Positions 47,319 to 55,897 of a DNA stretch of 64,000 nt are shown here, in pieces. The stretch's first letter is position 1. Each line of letters opens with the position of its first letter. The stretch comes from DAISWO01 sp036826295 (lineage in GTDB: Bacteria; Patescibacteriota; Saccharimonadia; Saccharimonadales; JAGQNJ01), in NCBI GenBank assembly GCA_036826295.1, contig DAISWO010000002.1:62001-126000 (forward strand). Reading direction: 5' to 3'. The position numbers and the translations under genes are program-made. Below the pieces are notes generated by a model that saw only the letters and a list, made by a program, of their open reading frames with translations, searched no databases and was not told the origin of the DNA.

Positions 47319-47849
47319 ATGGCTTTAACAAAAGATCAAAAGAAAGATGTTGTTGAAGAAGTGTCTAACTTGCTTGAGAATTCAAAATTAACTGTTATCG
47401 CAGAGTACAAAGATACTAGCGTTAAACAATTACAACAGCTAAGAAAAAACGCTCGAGAAAGCGAAACTTTAGTTAAAGTAATCAAAAACCGTCTAGTGAT
47501 CAAAGCTATCAAGCAAAGCGAACGGTATAGTGACGTTGATACAGCCAGTATTACCGGACAACTATTGTACGCGTTTAACTCTGTTGACGAAGTTGCACCG
47601 GCTCAAAGCTTGGCTACTTTTGCAAAAAGTAACCCAAGTATAAAGTTTGTTGGCGGAATTACATCTGATGGTCAGCTAATAAGCGCCGACGATGTAGCAG
47701 CCCTAGCAGCTTTGCCAAGCAAAGATCAGTTGCGTGCACAGTTAGTTGGTACAATCGCAGCTCCACTAAGTGGATTCATGAATGTACTTTCAGGCAACGT
47801 TAGAGGTGTACTAAATGTTCTTCAAGCGAGAGCAGATTCAATTAATTAA
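47319..47849 (+). CDS. rplJ: 50S ribosomal protein L10
   Basis: 176 residues. MALTKDQKKDVVEEVSNLL, EYKDTSVKQLQQLRKNAR and IKNRLVIKAI are L10 signatures; C-terminal helices bind L7/L12 dimers. AAAGGAAG precedes ATG. Behind an L10 leader, so presumably autoregulated by the L10-L12 complex. Confidence 0.97.
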   Translation: MALTKDQKKDVVEEVSNLLENSKLTVIAEYKDTSVKQLQQLRKNARESETLVKVIKNRLVIKAIKQSERYSDVDTASITGQLLYAFNSVDEVAPAQSLATFAKSNPSIKFVGGITSDGQLISADDVAALAALPSKDQLRAQLVGTIAAPLSGFMNVLSGNVRGVLNVLQARADSIN

Positions 47850-47873
47850 GTAATAAATAGTAGGAGAAATTAA

Positions 47874-48296
47874 ATGAGCGAAGAAGTAAATAAGAGCGAA
47901 GATAAAAAAGTAGAGACTCCAAAAGAGTTCGAAAAACTAGTTTCAGAACTAGACAAAATGTCAGCACTAGAAATTAGCAAATTTGTTAAGTTTCTAGAAG
48001 AGTATTGGGGCGTAAGTGCAGCAGCACCAGCAGTAGCTATGGCAGCAGCACCAGCAGGCGGTGACGCACCAGCAGAAGAAGAAAAATCTGAGTACGACGT
48101 TATTCTAAAAGACGCAGGCGCACAGAAAGTTGCAGTTATTAAAGCTGTTAAAGATATAACTGGCCTTGGTCTTGGCGAAGCAAAAGCAGTTGTTGACGGT
48201 GCTCCAAAACCAGTACTAGAAAAAGCTAAAAAAGAAGACGCTGATAACGCTAAAAAAGCATTGGAAGATGCTGGCGCAACAGTAGAACTAGCTTAA
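47874..48296 (+). CDS. rplL: 50S ribosomal protein L7/L12
   Basis: 140 residues. N-terminal dimerisation region (FEKLVSELDKMSALEISKFV), Ala/Pro hinge (residues about 43-65), and the factor-binding domain EKSEYDVILKDAGAQKVAVIKAVKDITGLGLGEAKAVVDGAPK. Its last 54 bases (48242-48295) are duplicated at 48876-48929. Confidence 0.98.
   Translation: MSEEVNKSEDKKVETPKEFEKLVSELDKMSALEISKFVKFLEEYWGVSAAAPAVAMAAAPAGGDAPAEEEKSEYDVILKDAGAQKVAVIKAVKDITGLGLGEAKAVVDGAPKPVLEKAKKEDADNAKKALEDAGATVELA
48242..48295 (+). repeat. Direct repeat, left copy (rplL 3' end)
   Basis: 54 bases identical to 48876-48929. This copy is the functional end of rplL. Confidence 0.95.
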
Positions 48297-48318
48297 ACCC
48301 GATCAGAAAAACTCGATT

Positions 48319-48807
48319 ATGGTAAGACGACATAAATTAGCAGCAATTGGATTTAGTCTTGCTTTAACAGCTGGTAGTTGCTCTAGTGGCGAAGGATTAC
48401 CTGCAGCTGAAACTCAACCGGCCCCTACTGAGGGCAGGAGTCTATTTGACCCGCTATACACGGCGGGTTGTGTTGCTGATGTGGTCGGAGACTTAACTTT
48501 ATCGAATTTCGGCCTCTTAAAAGCCGAAGACGATCTAGTAGGTGAGTCGAATGGACAAGTTATCTACAGAGCTGCAAGAGAGCTAGCAACACCTTTATGT
48601 GGGCTTGTCTATGCTGATCCCGACCATCGCGATATTCACTTATCTCTAGAGTCTGCCGATTGCATAAATTTTCAAGATAGGGCAGCGGCTGTGATTATAG
48701 CAACGGTCGTCGAAAACAATACTGAGGAAAGCTTTCCTGCTGTACTGGGTCAAGAAATAGCGTTCCCTGAAGCTAGCTTTGGCGAACCGCGCTGCAACAG
48801 CCAATAG
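48319..48807 (+). CDS. Putative lipoprotein inserted behind rplL
   Basis: 162 residues. Basic start (MVRRHK), hydrophobic segment, and a lipobox-like LTAGSC ending at Cys 21, followed by a Pro/Thr-rich linker. Five more Cys in the mature part could form disulfides. No domain recognised. It lies entirely within the interval between two copies of the rplL 3' end, so it appears to be cargo acquired there. No ribosome binding site is obvious; probably read from the rplJL transcript. Confidence 0.65.
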   Translation: MVRRHKLAAIGFSLALTAGSCSSGEGLPAAETQPAPTEGRSLFDPLYTAGCVADVVGDLTLSNFGLLKAEDDLVGESNGQVIYRAARELATPLCGLVYADPDHRDIHLSLESADCINFQDRAAAVIIATVVENNTEESFPAVLGQEIAFPEASFGEPRCNSQ

Positions 48808-48875
48808 ATTATGCGTGTTTCTACGGTGAGTTTTTTATACCATGTTTTTAGCTGTAACCCATTTCAACCCTTCAT

Positions 48876-48929
48876 TGATAACGCTAAAAAAGCATTGGAA
48901 GATGCTGGCGCAACAGTAGAACTAGCTTA
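48876..48929 (+). repeat. Direct repeat, right copy of rplL 3' end
   Basis: Exact copy of 48242-48295, non-coding here (no start, out of context), followed by TAG and TTTTT. The sequence beyond it is probably the original downstream flank of rplL. Confidence 0.95.
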
Positions 48930-48978
48930 GTTTTTAGATAAAATCAGTAAAACAACCAAAAAGTTGTCCACAGGTTTT

Positions 48979-49007
48979 TTGACTATTACTATCATTAATG
49001 ATATTTT
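48979..49007 (+). promoter_or_regulatory. Promoter of the 49059 gene with palindromic operator
   Basis: TTGACT (48979-48984), 17-base spacer, TATTTT (49002-49007). A perfect 14-base palindrome TATCATTAATGATA (48990-49003) fills the spacer and touches the -10, a typical repressor site. Confidence 0.6.
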
Positions 49008-49058
49008 AATGGTAACAGTACTGCAATAATAAAAAGTACGTGTAAAGAGACAAACAAA

Positions 49059-49568
49059 ATGGCGGATGTATCAGATAAACAAATAAAAAGATTAAAAATA
49101 CTACTTCAAGAGTCGGAGACGAGTCTAGCGGCGGCTAAAGAATTGTTAGTCAGTCTTATAGGCGACGATGACAGTGCGCCAGTTATTCCTAGCGAAGATA
49201 TAGCTGGAAAGATCATTGAAGGAGTTTTTGACGGGCAAAACATGGTCGGAAGTGACGGCAAGACATATCCAGTGCCAGCTAACTACGCATCAAAGTCAAA
49301 ACTAGTAGAGGGTGACATCCTAAAGCTTACAATCGCTGACGACGGAGCATTTCTTTACAAGCAAATTGGCCCAGTGGCTAGAACCCAAAAAGTCGGAACC
49401 CTAGTCATGGAGAGCGGCCATTACTTTGTAAATGTCGATAAGCAAAAATACCGCGTACTTCTCGCTAGCGTTACCTACTTCAAAGCAAAACCGGGTGATC
49501 AAGTCAGTATCAACGTTCCTGAAAGCAACGATAACGCCGAATGGGCCGCACTCGAAGCCGCACTATAA
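49059..49568 (+). CDS. Conserved-looking unknown protein
   Basis: 169 residues. N-terminal helix (KQIKRLKILLQESETSLAAA), acidic linker, then a beta-rich domain (GVFDGQNMVGSDGKTYPVP, KLVEGDILKLTIADDGAFLYKQIGPVART). From memory similar proteins occur in other Patescibacteria, but I assign no function. AAAGAGAC is a weak ribosome binding site. Own promoter with palindrome. Confidence 0.65.
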   Translation: MADVSDKQIKRLKILLQESETSLAAAKELLVSLIGDDDSAPVIPSEDIAGKIIEGVFDGQNMVGSDGKTYPVPANYASKSKLVEGDILKLTIADDGAFLYKQIGPVARTQKVGTLVMESGHYFVNVDKQKYRVLLASVTYFKAKPGDQVSINVPESNDNAEWAALEAAL

Positions 49569-49625
49569 ATCTAGAGACTTCTGTTTAGTGTTTTTTATAC
49601 AATCATATTCGCATAACAATTGACG

Positions 49626-49631
49626 TATAAT
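49626..49631 (+). promoter_or_regulatory. -10 box of dnaX
   Basis: TATAAT 10 bases before ATG 49642, in TTGACGTATAATATATAACC; a second overlapping TATATA would put the start on the ATG. No Shine-Dalgarno. Confidence 0.55.
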
Positions 49632-49641
49632 ATATAACCCG

Positions 49642-51072
49642 ATGGGGGAAGCATTATACCGAAAACATCGGTCAAAATCTTTGGATGAGATTGTTGGCCA
49701 AGAACACATTACTACGACACTTAGTAATGCTATTAAATCTGGCAAAATTAGTCACGCTTATCTACTCACCGGCCCAAAAGGTGTAGGCAAAACAAGTGTA
49801 GCGCGAATACTGGCCCACGCTGTCAACGAACTCGATTATCAACCAGATGCTGGCCCAAAATACATAGATATTATCGAAATTGACGCTGCCAGTAACCGAC
49901 GTATCGACGAAATTAGAGAACTACGAGAAAAAGTTCAAACAGCCCCAACATCCTCAAAGTATAAAGTCTACATCATTGACGAAGTCCACATGCTAACTCG
50001 CGAGGCATTCAACGCCCTACTAAAAACGCTAGAAGAACCACCGGCCCACGCGATATTCATACTGGCGACAACCGAAGCCCACAAACTACCTGAGACCATC
50101 ATCAGCAGAACACAGCACTTCAGCTTTAAACCGATATCGAGCGAAGACCTAATATCGCACTTGGCTCAAATTGCAAAAACTGAAAAAATCGATATCGACG
50201 ACGAAGCATTGAAGGTAATCGCATCCTATGGCAGAGGTAGCTTCAGGGATAGCATTAGTCTACTAGACCAACTTAGTTCCTCGGGATCGAAAATCACAGC
50301 TAAAGACGTACAAGAAGCCGTTGGGATTGCTCCATCAGAAATTATTAGTAGCATTATCAATTCTATTTCGGCTCATGACCAAAAATCCCTGCTAACAACA
50401 ATCGATGATATTGAGTCGCAGAACCTAGATACTGCTATTGTTGCAAGTAGTTTAATCGAATCGCTTCTCCAATCCGTCAGGAATAACAATAACAACCTTT
50501 CAAAAAAAACATTGTTATGGCTAGTTAATGAACTTACATCAGTCCAAAAATCGCCAAACCCAGATATTCGCTTAGAAATAATTCTACTTGAAGCCGTCTG
50601 GGGCGAACAAGTTAACACAAAGCCCAAAACACCAGAGGCACAATCAGCCCCCATAAATGAGGCGACACCAAAAACCGAAGCTAAAATTGAAAAACCAGTA
50701 CAAAAACCGGCGGAATCGGTTCAAAAACCCGCTCAAAAAACTGACGATCTATGGACTAGAGTAATCGCTATGTTAAAAGGTAAACATAATACACTTTACG
50801 GCGTAGCAAGAATGGCAAACCCAGAAATCGGAAAAGACCGAATAAAATTAATCTTCAAACACGATTTTCACAAACGGCGCTGTGGCGAACCTCGAAACAA
50901 AAAAATATTACAAGATACCCTTCAAGAACTTTCAGGCCAATCATTTGAAATCGAGTTTATTACAGACAAATCTGCGCCTACTCCAAAGCTAGAAACACAA
51001 GAGCCCAAGCCATCTGATACACTAGATACAATAACTAATGTTTTTGGTGGTGGGGAAGTATTGGAAGATTAA
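49642..51072 (+). CDS. dnaX: DNA polymerase III subunit gamma/tau
   Basis: 476-residue clamp-loader ATPase. Walker A GPKGVGKTSVARILA, Walker B YIIDEVHMLT, SRC-like sensor and LKTLEEPPAHAIFILATTE are canonical. The zinc module (four Cys between AVN and the IEIDAAS block) is missing: the sequence passes from HAVNELDYQPDAGPKY straight to IDIIEIDAASN. C-terminal Pro/Lys/Gln-rich region and a tau-like end. Abuts dnaB. Confidence 0.95.
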   Translation: MGEALYRKHRSKSLDEIVGQEHITTTLSNAIKSGKISHAYLLTGPKGVGKTSVARILAHAVNELDYQPDAGPKYIDIIEIDAASNRRIDEIRELREKVQTAPTSSKYKVYIIDEVHMLTREAFNALLKTLEEPPAHAIFILATTEAHKLPETIISRTQHFSFKPISSEDLISHLAQIAKTEKIDIDDEALKVIASYGRGSFRDSISLLDQLSSSGSKITAKDVQEAVGIAPSEIISSIINSISAHDQKSLLTTIDDIESQNLDTAIVASSLIESLLQSVRNNNNNLSKKTLLWLVNELTSVQKSPNPDIRLEIILLEAVWGEQVNTKPKTPEAQSAPINEATPKTEAKIEKPVQKPAESVQKPAQKTDDLWTRVIAMLKGKHNTLYGVARMANPEIGKDRIKLIFKHDFHKRRCGEPRNKKILQDTLQELSGQSFEIEFITDKSAPTPKLETQEPKPSDTLDTITNVFGGGEVLED

Positions 51073-52434
51073 ATGAGCCCTACCCAAAATAACCCAAGAA
51101 TACCCCCACAGAATACCGACGCCGAAGCCAGCTTACTCGGGGCCATACTAATTGATAGTGACGCTATCGTTAAGATTGCCGACCAACTGAGCCCTGACGA
51201 TTTTTACGACGACAAGCACAAAATCATTTTCGAGAACGTAAAAATCCTCTATGACAAACATAGTCCAATAGACGTATTAACCTTAACTAATCAATTAAGA
51301 GCTCATAATGTCCTAGATTCCGTCGGTGGCTCTTCGTATTTGAGCGAACTGACTAATTATGTGCCAACCGCTGCTCACGTGGAACAATATTCTGAAATTG
51401 TGTCCCAAAAAGCCTTGAGACGTCGGCTAATCCAGAACAGTCAAAACATCGTGAATCTCGGTTATGACGAGACAAAAAACCTGCAAGAACTAATCGAACA
51501 GTCCGAAAAAGAATTATTCGAGACCAGCCACCGCTACGTTGGACAAAATGTTGTCAGCTTAGAAGAAATCCTGTCAGAATCTTTTGATAGATTAGACGAA
51601 CTCCATAAAGACAAAGGCAAAATTCGCGGTGTGCCGACCGGATTCCGCGACCTTGATAAAATCCTAGCAGGTCTTCAACGCTCTGACCTGTTCATTCTTG
51701 CCGCCCGTCCATCTATGGGAAAGACCGCGCTAGCATTAAACCTAGCCCATAATGTCGCTTCAAAATCAGGTGAGCCCGTACTACTCTTCAGCTTAGAAAT
51801 GAGCAAAGAACAGCTAGTTGATCGATTGCTAGCGATGGAGTCAGGCGTCGATGCTTGGGCGCTTAGAACAGGTAATCTAACAGACTCGGATTTTGAAAAA
51901 ATTGGTCAGGCTATGGGCACGTTAGGCGAGGCTCCGATCTTTATTGACGACAGTCCTGGTATTACAGTTAGCGACCTTCGGACCAAATCACGTCGAGAAG
52001 CCCACAAAAGACCGATTGGATTAATCATCATCGACTATTTACAGCTAATGAGCGGTGGCGGTCGCTATAACGAAGGCAACCGCGTGCAAGAAATCTCTGA
52101 AATCTCTAGAGGGATAAAAGGGATAGCCCGTGAGCTTAATGTACCAGTGATTGCCCTCAGCCAGTTGAGTCGTTCAGTAGAGAGTAGAAGCCCACAGATA
52201 CCTCAACTAGCCGACCTGCGTGAATCTGGGTCAATTGAGCAAGATGCTGACGTCGTAGCCTTTATGTACCGTGAGGATTACTACAAACCAGACACTGAAA
52301 GACGAAATATCACAGATATCTTAATCAAAAAACATCGAAACGGGCCGGTAGGTACTGTAGAGCTATACTTCGACAAAGAGCATCAACGCTTTAGATCTCT
52401 AGACAAAAAGCATGATCAACCATTTTCGGACTAG
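51073..52434 (+). CDS. dnaB: Replicative DNA helicase DnaB
   Basis: 453 residues. N-terminal DnaG-interacting domain (NTDAEASLLGAILIDSDAI), RecA-like ATPase with Walker A ARPSMGKTALAL and Walker B LIIIDYLQLM, and the H4 block ALSQLSRSVESR...PQLADLRESGSIEQDAD. Hexameric 5'-3' helicase at the fork. ATG follows the dnaX stop directly, a functional pairing of fork components. Confidence 0.97.
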   Translation: MSPTQNNPRIPPQNTDAEASLLGAILIDSDAIVKIADQLSPDDFYDDKHKIIFENVKILYDKHSPIDVLTLTNQLRAHNVLDSVGGSSYLSELTNYVPTAAHVEQYSEIVSQKALRRRLIQNSQNIVNLGYDETKNLQELIEQSEKELFETSHRYVGQNVVSLEEILSESFDRLDELHKDKGKIRGVPTGFRDLDKILAGLQRSDLFILAARPSMGKTALALNLAHNVASKSGEPVLLFSLEMSKEQLVDRLLAMESGVDAWALRTGNLTDSDFEKIGQAMGTLGEAPIFIDDSPGITVSDLRTKSRREAHKRPIGLIIIDYLQLMSGGGRYNEGNRVQEISEISRGIKGIARELNVPVIALSQLSRSVESRSPQIPQLADLRESGSIEQDADVVAFMYREDYYKPDTERRNITDILIKKHRNGPVGTVELYFDKEHQRFRSLDKKHDQPFSD

Positions 52435-52448
52435 ACTGCTATTCATAG

Positions 52449-52457
52449 TGGTATACT
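52449..52457 (+). promoter_or_regulatory. Extended -10 of the 52470 gene
   Basis: TGGTATACT; TATACT ends 12 bases before ATG, predicted leader about 5 nt. Confidence 0.5.
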
Positions 52458-52469
52458 GGTACCAATAAC

Positions 52470-53645
52470 ATGGGCAAACTCAAGAGTATCTTACGTCAAA
52501 ACTGGCTTACTGTAATTATTTTTGTTGCAGTAGTAGTTGGTGGACTATTTGCGGTCTTCAACCAACTATCTACGATACCGCCAGGAATCTCCTCGCCTGA
52601 AAGAGCCTTTATCAAATCTTCCCTGAGCCTAGAATCCATCACCGACAATCCCCTAAACGCCCCAATAAAACTATTGTTTTTCGTAGTCAATCAACTAAAT
52701 CTTGACTCTATAACGGTCTACAGGGGGCTATCGGGAGTTTTTGGGGTAATATTTCTTATCTGCTTTTACAACTATCTTAAACATTTTCAGACTCGCAGAG
52801 TATCATTACTTGCAACCATCCTGCTGTTTACTAGTAGCTGGTTCCTTCATAACACACGACTTGCGCTTGCTAACATCCTCTTGCCATTATCTGTAATGAT
52901 AATACTAATGTCGGCCCGAAAACTTCAACAATCAAGCAATACAGCAATAATTAGTGTCTTGCTGGGGATAGTTCTGGGCTTATCTCTGTATGTCCCAGCA
53001 GCTGCATCGGTCGCGCTGTTAGTGCTAATATTCGGACTAAAAACCAAGAAAACCAAGCTGAAATTTAAACATTTATCTTCGTTTTTTATTTCGTTAACCA
53101 TAACTATAGCTCCACTGATTTATGCGAGTACCCAAAACGTTGAGCTAATTTATGGCATCTTCGGATTACCTCAGACATTTCTACCAATAGAATGGCTAAA
53201 GCGAGTCTTGGCAATTCCAATCTTTCTATTCGCCAAAGGACCTCTTAATCCAGTCACTAATTTAGCTAGGCTTCCGATACTTGACGTTTTTAGTAGCGCA
53301 CTCTTAGTCTTAGGTGTCTACGCCGCCTACTTCAAGGTAAAACAACCTCACTTTCGGCATATTATCTTGGCGCTAATAGCGTCGTTTGTTCTAATCGCCT
53401 TAAACGGCGAAAGTCTACTTCCGGTGATTATGCCAATTATCTACATCGTGCTTTCTTACGGTATCGCTATCATATTGCAACAATGGTTAACCGTCTTTCC
53501 TAAAAATCCACTAGTAAAAAATATCGGGATATTCATTGTAGTTATTTCGCTATCCTTCATTAGCTTTTATCATCTAAAGCGATACTTTATAGCCTGGCCA
53601 AACTCTCCAACTACAAAAATTGTATTTCGGCCACATATAGACTGA
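52470..53645 (+). CDS. Polytopic membrane protein, GT39/ArnT-like glycosyltransferase candidate
   Basis: 391 residues with about ten membrane spans. The first loop (STIPPGISSPERAFIKSSLSL) and the pattern of TM spans with GVFGVIFLICFYNYL resemble dolichyl-phosphate-mannose or ArnT-type transferases, but the usual acidic motif in the first loop is weak (only E at SPERA). Could be a wall-polymer glycosyltransferase or an unrelated transporter-like protein. Confidence 0.5.
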   Translation: MGKLKSILRQNWLTVIIFVAVVVGGLFAVFNQLSTIPPGISSPERAFIKSSLSLESITDNPLNAPIKLLFFVVNQLNLDSITVYRGLSGVFGVIFLICFYNYLKHFQTRRVSLLATILLFTSSWFLHNTRLALANILLPLSVMIILMSARKLQQSSNTAIISVLLGIVLGLSLYVPAAASVALLVLIFGLKTKKTKLKFKHLSSFFISLTITIAPLIYASTQNVELIYGIFGLPQTFLPIEWLKRVLAIPIFLFAKGPLNPVTNLARLPILDVFSSALLVLGVYAAYFKVKQPHFRHIILALIASFVLIALNGESLLPVIMPIIYIVLSYGIAIILQQWLTVFPKNPLVKNIGIFIVVISLSFISFYHLKRYFIAWPNSPTTKIVFRPHID

Positions 53646-53650
53646 GTATT

Positions 53651-53659
53651 TGGTACAAT
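53651..53659 (+). promoter_or_regulatory. Extended -10 of ybaB-recR operon
   Basis: TGGTACAAT (TACAAT 53654-53659); leader of about 23 nt with AGAGGAG before the GTG start. Confidence 0.6.
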
Positions 53660-53688
53660 ATAGGTACGAAGATTAAAGAGGAGAAAAC

Positions 53689-53982
53689 GTGAGTAAATTT
53701 GATCAAGCAAAAATGCTACTGAAAGTAAAAAAACTTCAAAAAGAGCTATCAAAACAAGTAATCGAAGTTGAAGCAGGTGACGGGGCGGTTAAAGTCGAAA
53801 TCACTGGTGAGCAAAAAATTAAAAAGATTCATATAGATCCAGAGTATGTTGATCTTGATGATATCGGCCAATTAGAAAAATGGGTAGAAGAAGCCGTGAA
53901 AGAAGCGATTGCCGAGAGCCAAAAAATAGCCGCCGAAAAAATGCAACCAATGATGGGTGCGTTAGGCGACCTAGGACTGTAA
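53689..53982 (+). CDS. ybaB: YbaB/EbfC nucleoid-associated protein
   Basis: 97 residues, GTG start with AGAGGAG. MLLKVKKLQKELSKQVIEVEAGDGAVKVEITGEQKI and PEYVDLDDIGQLEKWVEEAVKEAI match the YbaB family, a small DNA-binding dimer commonly encoded between dnaX and recR, as here. Confidence 0.92.
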   Translation: MSKFDQAKMLLKVKKLQKELSKQVIEVEAGDGAVKVEITGEQKIKKIHIDPEYVDLDDIGQLEKWVEEAVKEAIAESQKIAAEKMQPMMGALGDLGL

Positions 53983-53997
53983 GCCTACTTGGACATC

Positions 53998-54291
53998 ATG
54001 AGTAGTGAACCATCGCAAGAAACAGCTGAAGCGCAATTTCCGTCAGTGTCACACTTTTATCAGACTCTTGAGGAATCCGACAAGCTAGGCAAGACTACAC
54101 TCATAGGCGGAGTTAGTGCATGCGCTGATGCTGCCATGAGCATTGCTATAAGTATTCAGCCTATACAAAATTCAGCCACTGAACTAATGCATACTTTAAC
54201 GCTTGGTAAGGCTGTAGCAGGCGTAGCACTTATGACAGTTGGTATAATTCGTGAAGCAGTTAATCAGTATAGCGTATATAAAAAACAATGA
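53998..54291 (+). CDS. Small unknown membrane-associated protein
   Basis: 97 residues from ATG 53998 (a TTG at 53989 is an alternative). Two hydrophobic helices (about residues 35-55 and 65-85; LIGGVSACADAAMSIAISI and AVAGVALMTVGIIREAV). No family recognised. Overlaps recR by ATGA, inserted into the ybaB-recR pair. Confidence 0.55.
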   Translation: MSSEPSQETAEAQFPSVSHFYQTLEESDKLGKTTLIGGVSACADAAMSIAISIQPIQNSATELMHTLTLGKAVAGVALMTVGIIREAVNQYSVYKKQ

Positions 54292-54893
54292 ATGTGCTGC
54301 CCCAAAGCCTGCAAGACGCGATCGACTCTCTACGACTGTTACCGGGCGTCGGCCCGCGTTCAGCTGAACGTTATGCTTACTACTTACTAAGAGCTGATTC
54401 TAGTAGAGCAACAGAGATTGCAGATACTATCGGGAGGTTACATGACAGTATCGCATATTGTCAAAAAACGTTCGCTCTTGTAGAAAAAGGTAAAAAATAT
54501 TCCGACCTTTATACTGACGCATCAAGGGATAAAACTACCGTTGCTGTTGTAGCAGAACCGTTTGACATCGTAGCGCTAGAGAACACTAGCCACTTTAAGG
54601 GAACTTATCATGTGCTAGGCGGGTTAGTCTCGCCAATTGACGGTGTTTCCCCTGACAGTTTGCATATAAAGGAGCTGATTGAAAGAATCGATAGTGATAA
54701 TGTTACTGAGATTATCCTAGCAACAAACTCTAGTGTAGAAGGCCAATCTACGGCACTATACATTCAACAACAGATTGGTGACCGCCCAGTAAAGGTAACC
54801 CGCTTAGCCAGAGGCCTACCAATAGGTGTAGACTTAGAGTACGCCGATCAAATAACCCTAACCAGTGCGCTGGAAGGTAGACAAACACTATGA
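54288..54893 (+). CDS. recR: Recombination protein RecR
   Basis: 201 residues. N-terminal helix-hairpin-helix (SLRLLPGVGPRSAERYAYYLL) and Toprim domain (VVAEPFDIVALENTSHFKGTYHVLGGLVSPIDG with LATNSSVEGQSTALY). The Cys4 zinc finger normally lying between them is degenerate: one Cys remains (AYCQKT) and the others are replaced, the last pair by Tyr (KKYSDLYTDASRDK). Loads RecA via RecFOR. Overlaps the next gene by 4 bases. Confidence 0.94.
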   Translation: MNVLPQSLQDAIDSLRLLPGVGPRSAERYAYYLLRADSSRATEIADTIGRLHDSIAYCQKTFALVEKGKKYSDLYTDASRDKTTVAVVAEPFDIVALENTSHFKGTYHVLGGLVSPIDGVSPDSLHIKELIERIDSDNVTEIILATNSSVEGQSTALYIQQQIGDRPVKVTRLARGLPIGVDLEYADQITLTSALEGRQTL

Positions 54894-55897
54894 ACAAATC
54901 AAATATAGACAAGATTAAGCAAATCATCGATAAGGCAAAGAATATCTTAATTATTCAGGCCGACAATCCTGATGGCGACAGCCTGGCCAGCAGTTTGGCG
55001 CTCGAGCAGATCCTACACAAACTAGGTAAAGAACCGACGATGTACTGCAGTGTGTCGGTGCAGAGTTATCTAAAATACCTCGATGGCTGGGATCGCGTCA
55101 GCACCATTATCCCTAAAAATATCGATGCCAGTATTATAGTTGATACTTCCACCATATCGTTACTCGAAAAACTCCAAAACAGCGGTTCGGCCGGCTGGGT
55201 TAGTTCAAAACCGTGTATCGTTCTCGATCACCACGGCGAAACCAAAAGCGACATATCATTTGCCACTGTCGAGATAACAGATCCAACCTCGTCCTCGACC
55301 GGAGAGTTAATTTATCGGTTGTCTCGTGAACTAGACTGGCCAATCGACAAAATCTCTGGCGTTAACATAATGTCAGCCATCTTGAGCGACACCCAAGGAC
55401 TTACTAACGACCTTACGTCACCGCAGACATATCGATTATTGGCAGAATTAGTCGACTTAGGCGTCAACCGACCAACCCTTGAAGACAAGCGCCGAGAAAT
55501 GTCAAAAATGGAGCCTAGTATCTTTAAATACAAATCGCGTCTTATCGAACGAACAGAACTACTACTAGATAATCAACTCGCCTACGTAGTTGTGCCGCAT
55601 AACGAGATTATGGAGTTCAGCCCGCTATACAACCCGGCACCGCTAATTCAGGCCGATATGCTCCAAACTAGCGGTGTGGGGATCGCTCTGGTCGTCAAGC
55701 AATACGATGATGGCCATATCACCGGATCAATTAGGTGTAACCAAGGATTCGCGATTGCTGCTAAAGTCGCCGAAGAGCTTGGTGGAGGAGGTCACGAATA
55801 CGCCGCAGGTTTTAAAATTCACGGTTCAAAACCTATAAATGACCTCAAAACTGAGATTATCAATATAATTAGTAAAAATTTGGACGAATTAAAATAA
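54890..55897 (+). CDS. DHH/DHHA1 phosphoesterase (NrnA-like)
   Basis: 335 residues. N-terminal DHH motifs: QADNPDGDSLASSLAL (motif with two Asp), IIVDTS, and VLDHHGETK; C-terminal DHHA1 GGGGHEYAAGFKI. Length and layout fit bifunctional oligoribonuclease/pAp phosphatase NrnA, which degrades nanoRNA, or c-di-AMP hydrolases of the same family. ATGA overlap with recR, TAATG overlap with cysS. Confidence 0.88.
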   Translation: MNKSNIDKIKQIIDKAKNILIIQADNPDGDSLASSLALEQILHKLGKEPTMYCSVSVQSYLKYLDGWDRVSTIIPKNIDASIIVDTSTISLLEKLQNSGSAGWVSSKPCIVLDHHGETKSDISFATVEITDPTSSSTGELIYRLSRELDWPIDKISGVNIMSAILSDTQGLTNDLTSPQTYRLLAELVDLGVNRPTLEDKRREMSKMEPSIFKYKSRLIERTELLLDNQLAYVVVPHNEIMEFSPLYNPAPLIQADMLQTSGVGIALVVKQYDDGHITGSIRCNQGFAIAAKVAEELGGGGHEYAAGFKIHGSKPINDLKTEIINIISKNLDELK

